Counted from the stretch's first letter, positions 11,436-23,650 are shown. The stretch is 64,000 bases of DNA from Dreissena polymorpha (GCF_020536995.1 NC_068360.1:1-64000); one strand, 5' to 3'. A program made the numbers and translations. Notes: generated from the letters alone by a model not told the origin.

Positions 11436-12117
11436 CAGGAACTGGTAACTGGCTTGTTGTGAAAACAACAGAGGTTTAACACTTTATAAATTACCGGATA
11501 GTAAGTCAGATGATAATGGATTTCACAGTTGGCATCTTTAATTTTTTTGTTGGCAATGTCCGACATGCAACGAACTTTAGCCATGTCTGATTTAGGGAGT
11601 GAAAACATCACATCTGATTCACTCCGATCTTGCCCAAGGCTTGCTAAAGAAAAGCGTACAGTTTATATAGTATTGACAGACCTGTACGCTGAAGCTGACC
11701 CCATATCAAAAGTCAACCAGAGTCGTAACATATTAATGTCATGCTATAAATCAAAGACAATTCATTTTCTTGGATACTTTCTACATATATTGGTGAATGA
11801 ATATAAATTACTGCATGGAGGCATATTTTAAGGTACAAATGTTTCAAATGCATCTTACAATAGATGAAAATAACTATCATCAGCCTGAAATTCACAATTT
11901 TGACGCCATTGTCGCTTTGTCACGTAACGAGTTTTCATTTGGATACGTTTAGATCGACCTTGTAATTTTTTCTGAAATGGTAAACATTACATTCGTTTTC
12001 TGATATTTATTATTTGTGAATAACAACTTATGTCTGGTGGATTAAAGTACTGATTTCAAAGTGAATCAGGTAATTTTAAATATTTTACTTTTGAGTTTGA
12101 ATTTACACTACAATTTG

Positions 12118-12613
12118 TTAAAGCGGGTATTTACGTTTTTTTATATGTGTTTAATTGTAATATACTGATAAAATATGTGACAATAACACAAAATAGGTAA
12201 GACAAATTATACATTAAAGCCGAATTTCATAAAATGCAGCAAAGACAATAAGCGCCCCGAGCAGATTGTGACGTACATATTTTCCTAAAATAACCAAAGC
12301 ATTCGTCTTTGTATTAGGATCGGAGTTAGTGTTCGTGTGTAGTATGAATAGATATCGTTGCAGGAATTCAAATAAACCGTTAAACTAAGTTTAGATTCAC
12401 ATCGTCGTACATGTCTGGTATACATGCTGGTGAATTCGGCTGTACAGCCGTTTTCAATTTCAGGATTAAATATCTGGCTTAGTTCGCATTTTTCGACACA
12501 TGTTCTTCTTAACTTTTTTTAAAATTTATATTGAAATATATATATTATAAGTTTTTTTAAACATTTTATATAAATTCATAAATATTTGACAAAATCGTAT
12601 ATACCCGCTTTAA
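12118..12613. mobile_element. TTAA-flanked MITE
   Basis: Both ends read TTAAAGCGGGTAT followed by T/ATACG towards the inside, with TTAA at each border (12,118-12,121 and 12,610-12,613). At 496 bp with no frame it looks like a non-autonomous piggyBac-type element. TTAA targets are the usual mark of that superfamily. Confidence 0.75.
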
Positions 12614-14486
12614 CAAAACAAGCAAGAATAATTCAAAATACCGGGAAATGTCTATCTGAATTTGAAAACACTTGAGCACATGGTATATTACTAAAAATAG
12701 AAATAACGTCATATGACCGTGAAATCTCGGGAGATTCACCAGAGCTCTAGATAAAGGCCGAACAGCCGGAAATACGCCTTATTCATGAAGAGTTACGCAT
12801 TTATTTTTATAAACTGGACGTACAATTACGACATTAATATCTGTTTTACGCATTTACGAAAACAATCTGGCCGTACCGATACGTCTGCGAGGCTTATTTG
12901 TTGGTCTCTAACCTAACGGCGCTTTTCGTTAATTTAAATTTCCGAAAAGTTGTAGACTTGGTTCATATATTAATGCCTATTCTGTCGCGTGATTTCCTGT
13001 AACTTATAAATCCGTCAAAAACAATATGTCTGCGCGCAATGTAATGCTGGTTTAACCGAAAGGAGTTCAAAACAACACTTTGTTGTCATATAATGACTAC
13101 ATACGGTGTCGTCTAATCATCCTGACATTAAATCTGTAAACCCAGAAAAAGACATTGTCGCTCCAATATTAAACGATTTGATTGCATCGGTGGCTTTAAT
13201 CGTTAGAAAACACGATGGGAAACGGAGGAGACAGTGAAATAAGTGTTCATTTACTTAGCTTACTAGGTGGCTTGTGTTTTCTTGTCAAAAAAAATGAAGA
13301 AATAGTATTAGTCATGAGTTTTAATGTGTAGTTGTATTTGCATCATAATTCAGAATGGAAAACCTTATACAGTAACTGTTTAAGAAGCTACATATATTTA
13401 TTATAATTGATGCAAATGTTTCTGTAAAGTCAGTTATACACCCTTCAATATTCAAGAACACGGGTAGTACAGTACTACCTGTATTTTTGGATATGGTAGT
13501 ACAGGTACTAATTGATTTTAAGCGTTACTCCTTTTCTTTCTGTCAGTGGCAGTACCGTTACTAATTTCACAAATCCTTATCTGGAGCTCTGGATTCACAT
13601 TTGGAAAATGTCTGTTGCATCACTGTTTTTCTCGATATGTTGAGCAGAGAATAAGTTTTAAATGTTTAAGATAGTATTTTGTGAAAGAATATATCAGTTA
13701 AATGTGAAAAATGTGGATCTTTCTGATAATGTGGTTGATTTGGGCCAATAACTGCTTTTAAAAGCTGTTTTGGACCGGTCTTTGTTAACTGTCAACTTTA
13801 CGGGAATTTCTGGTTGACTTTCCTTATGGGTTTGATCCATAACTTTAAAGTCGCGCCAGTCAAAATTAATAAAATGCGAAAATCCTAAGTTATGGTACCC
13901 AGAACTAGCCCAAGGCTTAAGGACATATCACTTCCTGAAATGGTCAAAGTGGGTGGGGTAATGTTAAAAAATAATTCCTTATAAAAGCATTCTATATTAA
14001 GTTTGGAGCTATATGCATAATTAAAATAGCATATACTTCAGTGATACATGAACCAGTTGTAATGAAATCTTTCAAAAAGAGTAAATAATCACATATTTTC
14101 ACCTTTAAAACCACTTTCTTCCTGGGCGACCAAAGTTTTCTTCATAAATTCACTGTTACCAGCTGGAACATACATCACTGTAGAACAAAGTGTTAGAGTA
14201 TTATTAAATTTAACACACTAGAAACACTGAAAGAAACATTCTTTTTTGTAAGAAAAAATGTAAACAACTGAACGTATAAAAACTAGCGCGAAACGACTGT
14301 CCTGTTTATTTCTTGTAAGAATTGCAGTAAATAATGATCGATTAAAGTAAGGAGAAAATCTACTAAATGACGAGTAATTAACTGTTATTTATTATTATAT
14401 AAAAACACGATGTCATTATTTATTTCTTTTATGTTAAGAAAAAATACTGTTGAAAATAACTATGTGCTCGTAACTCACCTAATATT
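12614..14486. other. No gene seen
   Basis: Non-coding in all frames. One palindromic GTAGTACAG/CTGTACTAC cluster lies at 13,464-13,515. Confidence 0.6.
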
Positions 14487-14590
14487 AAACCAGTTGCTGA
14501 CCGATTCACCGAGGTCCTCTCTATATAGGGAGTAACGATAGATAAGGGGAGGTAACCAATCTACTCGGTAAATAGGTCAGTAACTGGTTT
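14487..14590. mobile_element. Short palindromic MITE remnant
   Basis: AAACCAGTTGCTGACC at the left matches the inverted GGTCAGTAACTGGTTT at the right with one mismatch. The 104-bp interior contains GAGGTCCTC and GGGGAGGTAAC motifs. Target duplication is not clear. Confidence 0.55.
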
Positions 14591-14649
14591 CCAGATTTAT
14601 CTGCGCGCGCTCGTTTTCGAAACGGGAACCAAAAAAGCTTCTGAGATGG

Positions 14650-14867
14650 ATGTCAAGTGTGTGGGGTCACACTCTGACACACAAACCAGTACTACAACGT
14701 TATACCGAGGTACCCGTAGAAACGAGCGGAAATTGTGTACAATGGTTTTTACAAGCGGTTGGCGAGGTACACGTACCGAGGTCTAGGGAAAAGTACCTCG
14801 CTATTTTTTGGTACCTCGAAGTGTGGCTGTGTACTTCTATGAAGTACCTCGATGTGTGATATAAACC

Positions 14868-14916
<49 letters not shown>

Positions 14917-15170
14917 CGGTTTATATCACATGGAGAGGTCCTTTGTTCCGTACCAACACACCGAGGTCTACCCCTATTTGATGAAATATTTGAATGATAA
15001 ATATAGACAGGCAACAGTTTTGGTAACTTAAACCCATGCATCAATTGTATTTTTCAATATTTTGCATTTTAAGATACGAGTATTCTACATACATTGTGAG
15101 GTGAATACCTCGGGATGTCCCACACAGAGCACACATGTATCAGGTTATCATTTAGAGGTACCATCAAATC
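14650..15170. repeat. Dispersed GAGGTAC motifs around a (CA)n tract
   Basis: At least eight copies of (C/T)GAGGTAC or its complement GTACCTC(G/A) occur in both orientations between 14,700 and 15,165, around a (CA)n run at about 14,868-14,913. The same GTGAGGTAC next to (CA)n is found twice in every array unit of the exon array. No coding role is visible. Confidence 0.5.
14868..14913. repeat. (CA)n microsatellite
   Basis: Uninterrupted CA run of about 46 bp between TATAAACCAA and TACCGGTTTATA, which themselves are complementary. Confidence 0.95.
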
Positions 15171-15663
15171 AATGTTTTTATTACGTATTCTTCATCACAC
15201 AGATGTATACCTTAATCAAATTATGCCTAATTCAATTAACAAATTTGGTGTATCACAAAGAAGACTTTTGGAGGTGTGTCGATCGGTCCAATTTTTTTTG
15301 TTATTTTGCCTTTAAGTGTATAGCCTCAAAATTTAATCCAGGAAGGCCCCCGAAAATTGGTTCGCAGCAATTTTTCGTGGGTCAGTTGCGTTACGCTAAA
15401 CCATCTTTTTGTTTATTTAGGCCTTTTTCAATTTCATTCGACAGTATTTTGTGCTTTTTAATGCGTATTCTAATGTGTGTACGGACTAACTCATGAATAT
15501 TAGTTTAAAGATATTAATATCTATAAATATAATCCACAAGAAACGTCGATTTAAAACAGTTTATTCCTCCAAAAAATACTCCCAAACATTTTTATGACAA
15601 AAAGTAGTTTCAAAATGTATTTACACTTCGAACAATGTCAAGTTCAGACAATATCATCTGGAA
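15171..15663. other. No gene supported
   Basis: Overlapping plus-strand frames (up to 144 codons, 15,062-15,496) lack splice sites, a start context or recognisable residues; I regard them as chance in this stretch. Confidence 0.5.
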
Positions 15664-16325
15664 ACAAGAGTAGCCAACTGTCATAGGATACGCCCTTTTG
15701 AAGGTTTTGGACATCATCTAGACACAACTTCTGACCAAATTTGGTGAAGATCGGATCAAAACTACTTCAATTAGAGAGCAGACACCATGCTAAATGCTTG
15801 AAATGCACTAAGTGACTTCATGACCTAGTTTTTGACCCGGCATGACCCATATTTGAACTTTACCTAAATATCATGTACACAAAAAAAACTACTTCAATTA
15901 AGAGAGCGGACACCATGCTAAATCCTTGAAATGCACTTGGTTATCCCGTGACCTAGTATTTGACCCAGCATAAACCATATTCGAACTTGACCTAAATATT
16001 GTCTAGATACACTTTCTGACCAAATTTGGTGAAGATCGGATGAAAACTTCTTCAGTTAGAGAGCGGAAACCATACTTAATCCTGAAATGCACGTAAGTGA
16101 CCCCGCGACCTAGTTTTTGACTCGACATGACCCATATTCAAACTTAACCTAGATATTGTCTAGATACAACTTCTGACCAAGTTTGGTGAAGATCAGATGA
16201 AAACTATTTGAAATAGAGAGCAGAAACTGCTGTGGAAACCGCCCGTCCACCCACCGGCGGCGTCCACCCGCCCGCCAAGGGTGAAACTATAATACGTCCC
16301 GTTTTGAAAAACGGGCGTATAAAAA
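15664..16325 (+). mobile_element. ACAAGAG-type element with three tandem cores
   Basis: Starts ACAAGAGTAGCC with GATACGCCCTTTT and ends AAAAACGGGCGTATAAAAA, so ATACGCCC and GGGCGTAT form subterminal inverted repeats. In between lie about three cores of 160-180 bp with CTTCTGACCAAATTTGGTGA, followed by a GC-rich CCCGTCCACCCACC segment. Complete copy, no coding content. Confidence 0.75.
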
Positions 16326-16680
16326 ATCAAATTATAGATGTATATTATGAAAATCAAGCACTTACTTTCTTCAGACACAAATTATATAGAAGAGTCAATA
16401 CCACAACATGAAAACGTTTAAGCAAAATATATTCATACATGAAACAATGCCTTAACCCTCCCACCTAGAACAAATGTCAAGTTCAGAATATCATCAGGAA
16501 AAAATCTAATTACAATTGTATATTATAAAAATCAAAGACTTAATTTCTTCTGACACAAAGTATATAGAAGAGTGAATACCAGCAACATGAAAACATTTAA
16601 GCAAAATATCTTCATACATGACACAATGCTTTAATCATCACACATAGAACTAATGTCAAGTTCAGACAATATCATCTGAA

Positions 16681-16966
16681 ACAAGAGATGTGTTTGTCGT
16701 AAACACAATGCCCCTTCTGCGCCGCTTTGAAGTGATATATTTGACCATTGACATTGAAGGATGACCTTGACCTTTTACCACTCAAAATGTGCAGCTCCAC
16801 GAGATACACATGCATGCCAAATATCAAGTTGCTATCTGAAGGGACATAGAAGTTATGAGCATTTTTTTAAACCTAAATGCGAAACCTAAACGCAAAGTGT
16901 GACGGAAAGACAGACAGACAGACGGACGGTCCGATCACTATATGCCCTCTATCGGGGGGCATAAAA
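16681..16966 (+). mobile_element. ACAAGAG-type element, complete short copy
   Basis: Starts ACAAGAGATGTGTTTGTCG with AATGCCCCTTCTG and ends GGACGGTCCGATCACTA, then ATCGGGGGGCATAAAAA. TGCCCC and GGGGCA near the ends are complementary. One core with GATGACCTTGACCTTTTACC. It is the same subfamily as the copy begun at 3,211. Confidence 0.75.
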
Positions 16967-17114
16967 ATCAAATTAATATACATGTCACAATGCCTTAACC
17001 ATAAAGAAAACATAACAACAATTGTGCAAGTATGATCTGTTAATAAAGAAAATGGTCCAATGTTTCAAAGGAATTTAGTAACTCATAAACTATTGCAGAG
17101 TAAGTAAAACATGT

Positions 17115-17330
17115 TTATTGAGAGTGGAGAAAAAATAGACCTTGTTGTACAGTGTTACTTGCTAACAAAAACATGGTCAATTCGGTTCGCAACTCCGAAC
17201 TAAAGTAAATTCTACAATGGAAATCAATTTGACGAGCTTTGCAAAAATTAAGAATTTGGTCGTATGAATAGTTATCTTCAGCCAGAAAAAATCCAACTGT
17301 TTTACACGTGTTTATAACAAATACCACCAT
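17115..17330 (-). CDS. Short open frame, uncertain
   Basis: An ATG frame reads MVVFVINTCKTVGFFLAEDN and then YSYDQILNFCKARQIDFH. A possible donor (CCATT|gtagaa) follows. The tandem duplicate at 17.65-17.76 kb has lost the frame through a one-base change. Composition is moderately protein-like, but nothing is recognised and no conserved partner exists. Confidence 0.2.
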   Translation of the reverse strand: MVVFVINTCKTVGFFLAEDNYSYDQILNFCKARQIDFHCRIYFSSELRTELTMFLLASNTVQQGLFFLHSQ

Positions 17331-17893
17331 CTTGTTTTCATACGAGTAATGCCCCCTCCCAATTTTGTATTATTTCTTTTAAGCATTGCTGCTTTGCATA
17401 TAACAATATTGATTTAAGTATGGAGTATATGGCGTGTAAATTACTGTTTTTCAACCAACCGAAACCATTTTTACAAAAAATATATATATATATTTATGTA
17501 GAAAATTGTAGAGAATCTTCGTCTAAACATGCCATTTCAAATATCATAAATGAAAACGGATCTCAGATTTACTCTTCTTATAAACATATGTATAGCTCTG
17601 GCATCAGAGATATGAAATAGATTTTTTCTGAAGTAAATCTGAATGGAAATCAATATGACGAGCTATGCAAAAATTAAGAAGTTGGTCGTATGAATAGTTG
17701 TCTTTGGCCAGAAAAATCCAACTGTTTTACACGTGTTTATAACAAATACCACCATCTTGTTTTCATACGAGTAATGCCCCCTCCCAATTTTGTATTATTT
17801 CTTTTAAGCATTGCTGCTTTGCATATAACAATATTGATTTAAGTATGGAGTATATGGCGTGTAAATTATTGTTTTTCAACCAACCGAAACCAT
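17216..17893. repeat. Tandem duplication of about 255 bp
   Basis: 17,216-17,470 and 17,642-17,893 are nearly the same (ATACCACCATCTTGTTTTCA and GGAGTATATGGCGTGTAAAT in both), about 426 bp apart. The spacer holds an AT repeat (ATATATATATAT near 17,480). Confidence 0.85.
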
Positions 17894-17896
17894 TTG

Positions 17897-18076
17897 TAAT
17901 CTTTTCCAAGATATCATTGGGACAAATCGTCAAATAAAATTTCATGAAGATCGGACAATTAATGTGACCTCTAGAATATTAACAAGGCAAATGTTGATGC
18001 CGCAAGATGGACAACGGGCAAAAAGCGATCACATAAGCTCACCATGAGAACATTGTGCGCAGGTGGGCTAAAAAGC
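17897..18076 (+). mobile_element. 3' remnant of a tandem-core element
   Basis: Holds one core-like stretch (TTTCATGAAGATCGGACAAT) and the tail AAGCTCACCATGAGAACATT, then GGTGGGCTAAAAAG, a typical 3' end. The 5' end is missing. Confidence 0.55.
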
Positions 18077-18117
18077 TATAAAATCATTTTTGTTTTCACT
18101 TTTCAGCAGTAATCCAG

Positions 18118-18287
18118 TTATGAATCGTGTTTTTTAATTTTTTTCCATGACAATCCGTGTAGAATTTCATACTTTTGCATTACTCTTTCACAGTCTTCAC
18201 GCTTAAGCTCCTTCCTCAACACAATATTCGTTTTGAACAGCGTCTTCAAAAGATGACTCTGGTCTTCACCGAGTTTCTGAAGCCTCT
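18118..18287 (-). CDS. Terminal coding exon, charged helical C-terminus
   Basis: The acceptor is a strong pyrimidine-rich tttttcag just 5' of 18,287. The exon then runs 170 bp to a TAA at 18,118-18,120. It enters in phase 1 and encodes 55 residues beginning RLQKLGEDQSHLLKTLFKTN and ending KKIKKHDS. The composition (many Lys, Glu, Leu; no low complexity) looks like real protein and probably helix. The preceding exon at 18,890-18,985 ends in phase 1, so the two join cleanly as Lys-Arg-Leu. The open frame extends further 5' to an ATG at 18,384, but the acceptor inside it makes the exon reading the better one. I saw no clear polyadenylation signal just downstream; an element remnant ending GGGCTAAAAAG begins about 40 bp past the stop. 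I do not recognise the family. Confidence 0.7.
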
Positions 18288-18889
18288 CTGAAAAAGTAAT
18301 AAAATCATATTCAATTGCCTCTTCTGTTCCATGATGACCACCAACAAGCATCTCAGAAATATAATAAGTTATAAAAAAGTTCATCTCAAAACTGTTCCAG
18401 AAGATGAACCATGATTTTAAGGTGATCTTTTTATTTGAAATGCTGCTTGTAATTAATCAAATGAAAAGTTGCACAATATACTATTCAGAATGTGACTTTC
18501 TATTGAAACAAAAGATCTGAAGTGATATCACTTGAACATTTTCTCAATTCTCTTGAAGACATCTAAAAAATAATTATGCTTAATATAACCGGATACTTTG
18601 AGTAATAGTTACTTAGTAATAAATGTCCACACATTAAGATGTATCCATTTATTAAGTTTCATTTTGATATGTCTTACAGATTTTGAGTTATGAGCAAGAT
18701 TGAAGTAACGATTTAAAGATAAGCTAGGAACACCTATGAAGCTTCTTGGCAAAGTTAAATTGTGTCAAAGTAGAGTGAGCTTATTTCAATTACTGTGTTA
18801 ATTGTACATTCATTACGAATTTTTAAACAAAAACATTATACTGTGACTTTCAGGAATACCGTTTTGTTGTTGAAACAAAGCCTACTTAC

Positions 18890-18985
18890 TGGGATGACCC
18901 GACATGGTTACAGTTGTGGACGGCCCAGGTTTTGCATGTGGTTGTCTTACTGGCACATCATGGTCTGTGTCAGAAGATTCAGGGT
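18890..18985 (-). CDS. 96-bp phase 1-1 exon, polar linker
   Basis: The acceptor is cctctttcag and the donor is CCCA|gtaagtag, both close to consensus. The exon is exactly 32 codons long, enters and leaves in phase 1, and reads without a stop as PESSDTDHDVPVRQPHAKPG followed by PSTTVTMSGHP. It is Ser/Thr/Pro/His-rich and has no recognisable domain, so it is probably a flexible linker. Phase 1 on both sides matches the 126-bp array exons upstream (which end in G, giving GAC, Asp) and the terminal exon downstream. This exon has no second copy in the window: the duplicated block at 28-38 kb lacks the stretch that would hold it. Confidence 0.7.
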
Positions 18986-19031
18986 CTGAAAGAGGTTCAT
19001 TTAAAAAATAATCTTCCTACACTATCTTATA

Positions 19032-19320
19032 ACAAGAGATTGCCAAGCAATATTGTCCCCTACCGGTGAAACTCCACCATTGTCAGTGATTTTTTTTTTA
19101 TAAATTTGTTGCCATAGCAACCAGAATTCTTGACCTAGGAACCAAATGAAATGACGTGCATACTCTCCATATTGCATTCTATCCATGTTTCAAGTTTCAT
19201 GAAAAATATGAAGAACTTTTAAAGTTATCGCAGGATCCAGTAAAGTGTGACGGACAGACAGACTGACACACGGAGCGTAAACCATAAGTCCCCTCCGGTT
19301 TCACTTGTAGGGGACAACAA
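19032..19320 (+). mobile_element. ACAAGAG-type element, TGTCCCC subfamily
   Basis: Starts ACAAGAGATTGCCAAGCAAT, then TTGTCCCCTACCGG, and ends GGTTTCACTTGTAGGGGACA. TGTCCCCTAC and GTAGGGGACA are complementary. One core without the GACCTTGACC motif. Complete and non-coding. Confidence 0.7.
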
Positions 19321-19449
19321 GGATATCAGTAGTGCTAATGGATGCTTCCCAAATTGGCCATTATGTTGAAACAATGACCAAGTTATATCATAGGAAATTA
19401 AGATCGCCAACCCTTACCTTCACCTTTGGGTCTAACTAAAGGTCCTGAG

Positions 19450-19628
19450 ACAAGAGCACCGCATACCGGACGCCAATGCTCGGCTGCGGGTGCAGTTAAA
19501 AAAAAAATTGAGGTCACAGTGACCTTGACATTTGATCTAGTGACCAAAAAATGGGCGTGGAGTGTGGAACTCATCAATGTGCAGCTACATATGAAGTTTC
19601 AAAGTTGTAGGTAGAAGCATTTTGATTT
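19450..19628 (+). mobile_element. ACAAGAG-type element, 3' truncated
   Basis: Same subfamily as 11,105-11,435 (ACAAGAGCACCGCATACCGG, TGACCTTGACATTTGATC). It is cut short where the minus-strand element beginning at 19,626 abuts. Confidence 0.65.
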
Positions 19629-20450
19629 TTTAGCTCTACTGCCAAAGGCAGAAGAGCTTATGGGATGGCATGGTGTCTGTGTGTGTTAGACGTTGTCTTG
19701 TTTATCCGATAAAGTCCAGTTTTCATGCGATTATTTTCAAACTTACTCAGTGTCTTTATATTAATGAGGACTCAAACCTTATTGATTTTCAGGTCACTGG
19801 GTAAAAGGTCAAGGTCACAGTGACTCGAAATAGTAAAAACTTGTTTATCCAAAAAGGTCCACAGTTTTTATCGGATTCTTTTGAAACTTACTCAGTGTCT
19901 TTATATTAATAAGGACTCGAACCCTATTGATTTTCAGGTCACTGGGTCAAAGGTCAAGGTAACAGTGACTCGAAACAGTAAAAACTTGTTCATCCGATAA
20001 AGTCCACAGTTTTCATCCGATTCTTTTTAAACTTGCTCAGTGTCTTTATGTTAATGAGGACTCAAACCCTATTGATTTTCAAGTCACTGGGTCAAAGGTC
20101 AAGGTCACAGTGACTTGAAATAGTAAAATTTTGTTTATCCGATAACGTCCACAGTTTTCATCCCATTCTTTTCAAACTTGCTCAGTGTCTTTATATTAAT
20201 GAGGACTCGAACCCTATTGATTTTCAGGTCACTGGGTCAAAGGTCAAGGTCACAGTGACTCGAAATAGTAAAATGGTTTCCAGATGTTAACTCAAGAATG
20301 CTTAGGCCTAGGATCATGAAACTTCATAGGTACATTGATTATGACTTGCTGATGACCCCTATTGATTTTCAGGTTGCTAGGTCAAAGGTCAAGGTCACAG
20401 TGACAGTGTTTAAAGCAGTAGAGCGATTCAGGCCCTCATGGGCCTCTTTT
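19626..20450 (-). mobile_element. Tandem-core element in minus orientation
   Basis: Read on the minus strand it starts AAGAGGCCCATGAGGGCCTG and ends GCTCTTCTGCC, a short loop, GGCAGTAGAGCTAAAAAA, that is a hairpin just before CTAAAA. Five cores of about 145-150 bp each contain TCACTGTGACCTTGACCTTT. The first core, on the 5' side, is of a different subtype (TTCATAGGTACATTGATTA) like the element at 24.7 kb. Confidence 0.75.
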
Positions 20451-20666
20451 TTAGTTATTGTTGTCAAAACGTGCAGTCGAAAAGTGTAATATACAATTTA
20501 CTGAACAGACATTGTGAGGTACGAGGCACACACACACGCACTAGAAACACAGTACATTAATAAAGAGGTATCCACCCAAATGCACTCTTTATGTAAGTTG
20601 GTAGTGGTGACAAATCTCCACAACAATCCAATGAGAGCTGATCATTTAATACAATACCAGCCTTAC

Positions 20667-20792
20667 CCCTTACGCTCGCCCTTTCTTCTCTGTAATTGTA
20701 ACCAGATGTGCGTGAAGATTTGTCCTTTTCTAACAGTGCATTGGAACTTAAAGGTTCAGATCAAGCTTCTTCGTCACCACCACCTTCATTAC
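20667..20792 (-). CDS. Array exon A (126 bp, phase 1-1), GNEGGGDEEA type
   Basis: The exon is bounded by ttaatacag acceptor and GG|gtaaggctgg donor and is exactly 126 bp, 42 codons, entering and leaving in phase 1. It begins GNEGGGDEEA and stays open, ending in a basic stretch with RASVRG. It is the first of the array copies reached from the 3' side and would splice in phase to the 96-bp exon at 18.9 kb. Compared with the NDDDDDDEEAG copies the acidic run is replaced by Gly, but DEEA, the Ser-rich middle and the basic end remain. Such codon-level change with frame and length kept argues for a translated exon. It has one change (a Glu replaced by Asp after the DEEAC) relative to its neighbours. 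Confidence 0.6.
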
Positions 20793-21750
20793 CTGTATTA
20801 AATAAAGCATTCTCCCGTCACTTGTGACACCCATTTAATTTTGGCATTTTATGTTGTCTTTACCTCTTGCATTGCAATACATTGATATAAAGACAAGCTA
20901 TTGACATAACCACTGTTTCTGGAAATATCAGAAGTGCTGTATCACTACCATCTCAGTAAGCATATACCCTACATTTTTACATGATTTACTCTTTTCAGTG
21001 GGAATCGAACCCACAGCAGCCAGACACCTTGGTTAACAAACACAATGCTTTAAGGTATATGCAAGGTATAAGGATTGATATCTGGAAATGTTAAAACGCT
21101 GTGAGGTACAAGGCACACACAAACACAGTAGAATGCTATTTACTCAACTGAACACATACAGACAGAGGTATCCATAGCCTATTGTAAAGATAAAAAAATA
21201 TGAATCAACGATATGGAGGTACTAATGACCAAAAATGTCTTGAAGTTCTGCAAACCTAGCGCTTAAGGCCAAATTATCAAGGTCCATGAGCACACGTATT
21301 ATAATAATCAGACCCACCTCAGACGCTTTAGCCTTTGGTGGTTGTTATGAATAATGTATATTATCTTTCATTTATTGCGTTTTGCTCATCGAAACAGTTT
21401 TCTTTTTTTTAATCAAGCAGTTCACAACATTAGTCATTCATAGGTCACTCCCTAACTTACATGTACCATCTCTTCAGAAGCCAACAACTGGTTGAACACA
21501 CTCAGAAGGGTTCAAACCCACAGCATTTAGTTATTGTTGTCAAAACGTGCTATCGAAAGGTGTAATATAGAATTTACTGAACAGACATTGTGAGGTACAA
21601 GGCATAAACAAAAAAACACACTAGAAACCCAGTACACACATATAGAGGTATCCACCAAAATGTACACTTAAAGTAAGTTGGTAGTGGTGACAAACAAATC
21701 TCCACAACAATCCAATGAGAGCTTATCATTTAATACAATACCAGCCTTAC

Positions 21751-21876
21751 CCCTTACGCTCGCCCTTTCTTCTCTGTACTTGTAACCAGATGTGCGTGAA
21801 GATGTGTCCTTTTCTAACAGTGCATTGGAACTTAAAGGTTCAGAGCAAGCTTCTTCGTCACCACCACCTTCATTAC
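21751..21876 (-). CDS. Array exon A (126 bp, phase 1-1), GNEGGGDEEA type
   Basis: Same limits, length and phase as the exon at 20.7 kb: acceptor ttaatacag, donor GG|gtaaggctgg, 42 codons. It begins GNEGGGDEEACSEPLSSNAL, continues with an acidic then Thr/Ser-rich stretch, and ends in YREERASVRG. The host unit is about 1.08 kb, and the next copy lies one unit away at 22.8 kb. The surrounding intron sequence is as similar between units as the exon itself, so the duplication is recent. The frame is intact. No domain is recognised. Confidence 0.6.
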
Positions 21877-22827
21877 CTGTATTAAATAAAGCATTCTCCC
21901 GTCACTTGTGACACCCATTTAATTTTGGTATTTTATGTTGTTTTTAGCTCTTGCATTACATTTCATTGATATACAGACAAGCTCTTGACATAACCACTGT
22001 TTCTGGGAATATCAGAAGTGCTGTATCACTACCATCTCAGTAAGCATATACCCTACACTTTTACATGATTTACTCTTTTCAGTGGGAATCGAACCCACAG
22101 CAGCCAGACACCTTGGTTAACAAACACAATGCTTTAAGGTATATGCAAGGTATAAGGATTGATATCTGGAAATGTTAAAACGCTGTGAGGTACAAGGCAC
22201 ACACACACACAGTAGAATGCTATTTACTCAACTGAACACATACAGAGGTATCCATAGTCTATTGTAAAGATAAAAAAATATGAATCAACGATATGGAGGA
22301 ACTAATGACCAAAAATGTCTTGAAGGTCTGCAAAACCCAGCGTTAAGGCCAAATTATCAAGGTCCATGAGCACACGTATTATAATAATCAGACCCACCTC
22401 AGACGCTTTAGCCTTTGGTGGTTGTTATGAATAATGTATATTATCTTTCATTTATTGGGTTTTGCTCATCGAAACAGTTTTCTTTTTTTTAATCAAGGAG
22501 TTCACAAAATTATCATTCATAGGTCACTCCCGAAGTTACATGTACCATCTCTTCAGAAGCCAACAACTGGTTGAACACACTCAGAAGGGTTCAAACCCAC
22601 AGCATTTAGTTATTGTTGTCAAAACGTGCAGTCGAAAGGTGTAATATACAATTTACTGAACATACATTGTGAGGTACAAGGCATAAACAAACAAACACAC
22701 TAGAAACCCAGTACATACATATAGTTATCCACCAAAATGTCAACTTTAAGTAAGTTGGTAGTGGTGACAAACAAATCTCCACAACAATTCAATGAGAGCT
22801 GATCATTTAATACAAAACCAGCCTTAC

Positions 22828-22953
22828 CCCTTACGCTCGCCCTTTCTTCTCTGTACTTGACACCAGATGTGCGTGAAGATGTGTCCTTTTCTAACAGTGC
22901 GTTGGAACTTACAGGTTCAGAGCAAGCTTCTTCGTCACCACCACCTTCATTAC
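22828..22953 (-). CDS. Array exon A (126 bp, phase 1-1), GNEGGGDEEA type
   Basis: Acceptor ttaatacag and donor GG|gtaaggctgg are kept, the length is 126 bp and the frame is open. It differs from the 21.75 kb copy by a few substitutions in the Ser-rich middle and in the SRTSG segment (a Cys or Tyr codon region altered by gacacc on the plus strand). It belongs to the block that is repeated at 31.5-38.8 kb; its counterpart there is 31,912-32,037. Confidence 0.6.
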
Positions 22954-23390
22954 CTGTATTAAATAAAGCATTCTCCCGTCACTTGTAACAAGCATTTAAT
23001 TTTGACATTTATGTTGTCTTTACCTCATGCATTGCATTCCACTGATATACAGACACGCTATTGAATTACCGCTGTTTCTGGGAATACCAGAAGTGCTATA
23101 TCACTACCATCTTAAGTAAACATATGTTCTACATTTTTACATGATTTACTGTATTCAGTGGGAATCAAACCCACAGCAGTCAGACACCTTGATTAACGAA
23201 CACAATGCTCTAAGGTATATGCTAGGAATAAGGATTGATATCTGAAAATGTTAAAACGCTGTGAGGTACAAGGCACACACACACAGTATAATGCTATTTA
23301 CTCAACTGAACACATACAGACATAGGTATCCATAGTCCTTTGTAAAGGAAATAAAAATATGAAACAACAACATGGTGGTTATTATGACCA

Positions 23391-23650
23391 ACAAGAGCAT
23401 CACATAGCGGGTGCCAATGCTCGGCTCGGTTTTAATTTTTGTTTTGACGTCACAGTGACCTTGACCTTTGATCTAGTGACCCAAAATGGGTGTGGCGTGT
23501 AGAACTCATTCATGTTGAGTTACATATGAAATTTCAAAGTTGAAGGTTGAGCACTTTGATTTTAGAGCAAATGTTAAGGTTTTAACTCGATGCGGACGAG
23601 CTGGCTATGACAATACCTCGGGTTTTCTTCAAAAACAGCAGAGCTAAAAA
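23391..23650 (+). mobile_element. ACAAGAG-type element inside an array unit
   Basis: Starts ACAAGAGCATCACATAGCGG and ends with AACAGCAGAGCTAAAAA. It has one core with GTGACCTTGACCTTTGATC. It splits the GACCAxxAAATGTCTTGAAG stretch of the unit. The duplicate at 32,476-32,730 has a short deletion in the interior. Confidence 0.75.

Noticed and set aside
15062-15496. 144-codon plus-strand frame
   Set aside because: A second frame overlaps it on the same strand, composition follows local base content, and no exon signals or recognisable residues were found.
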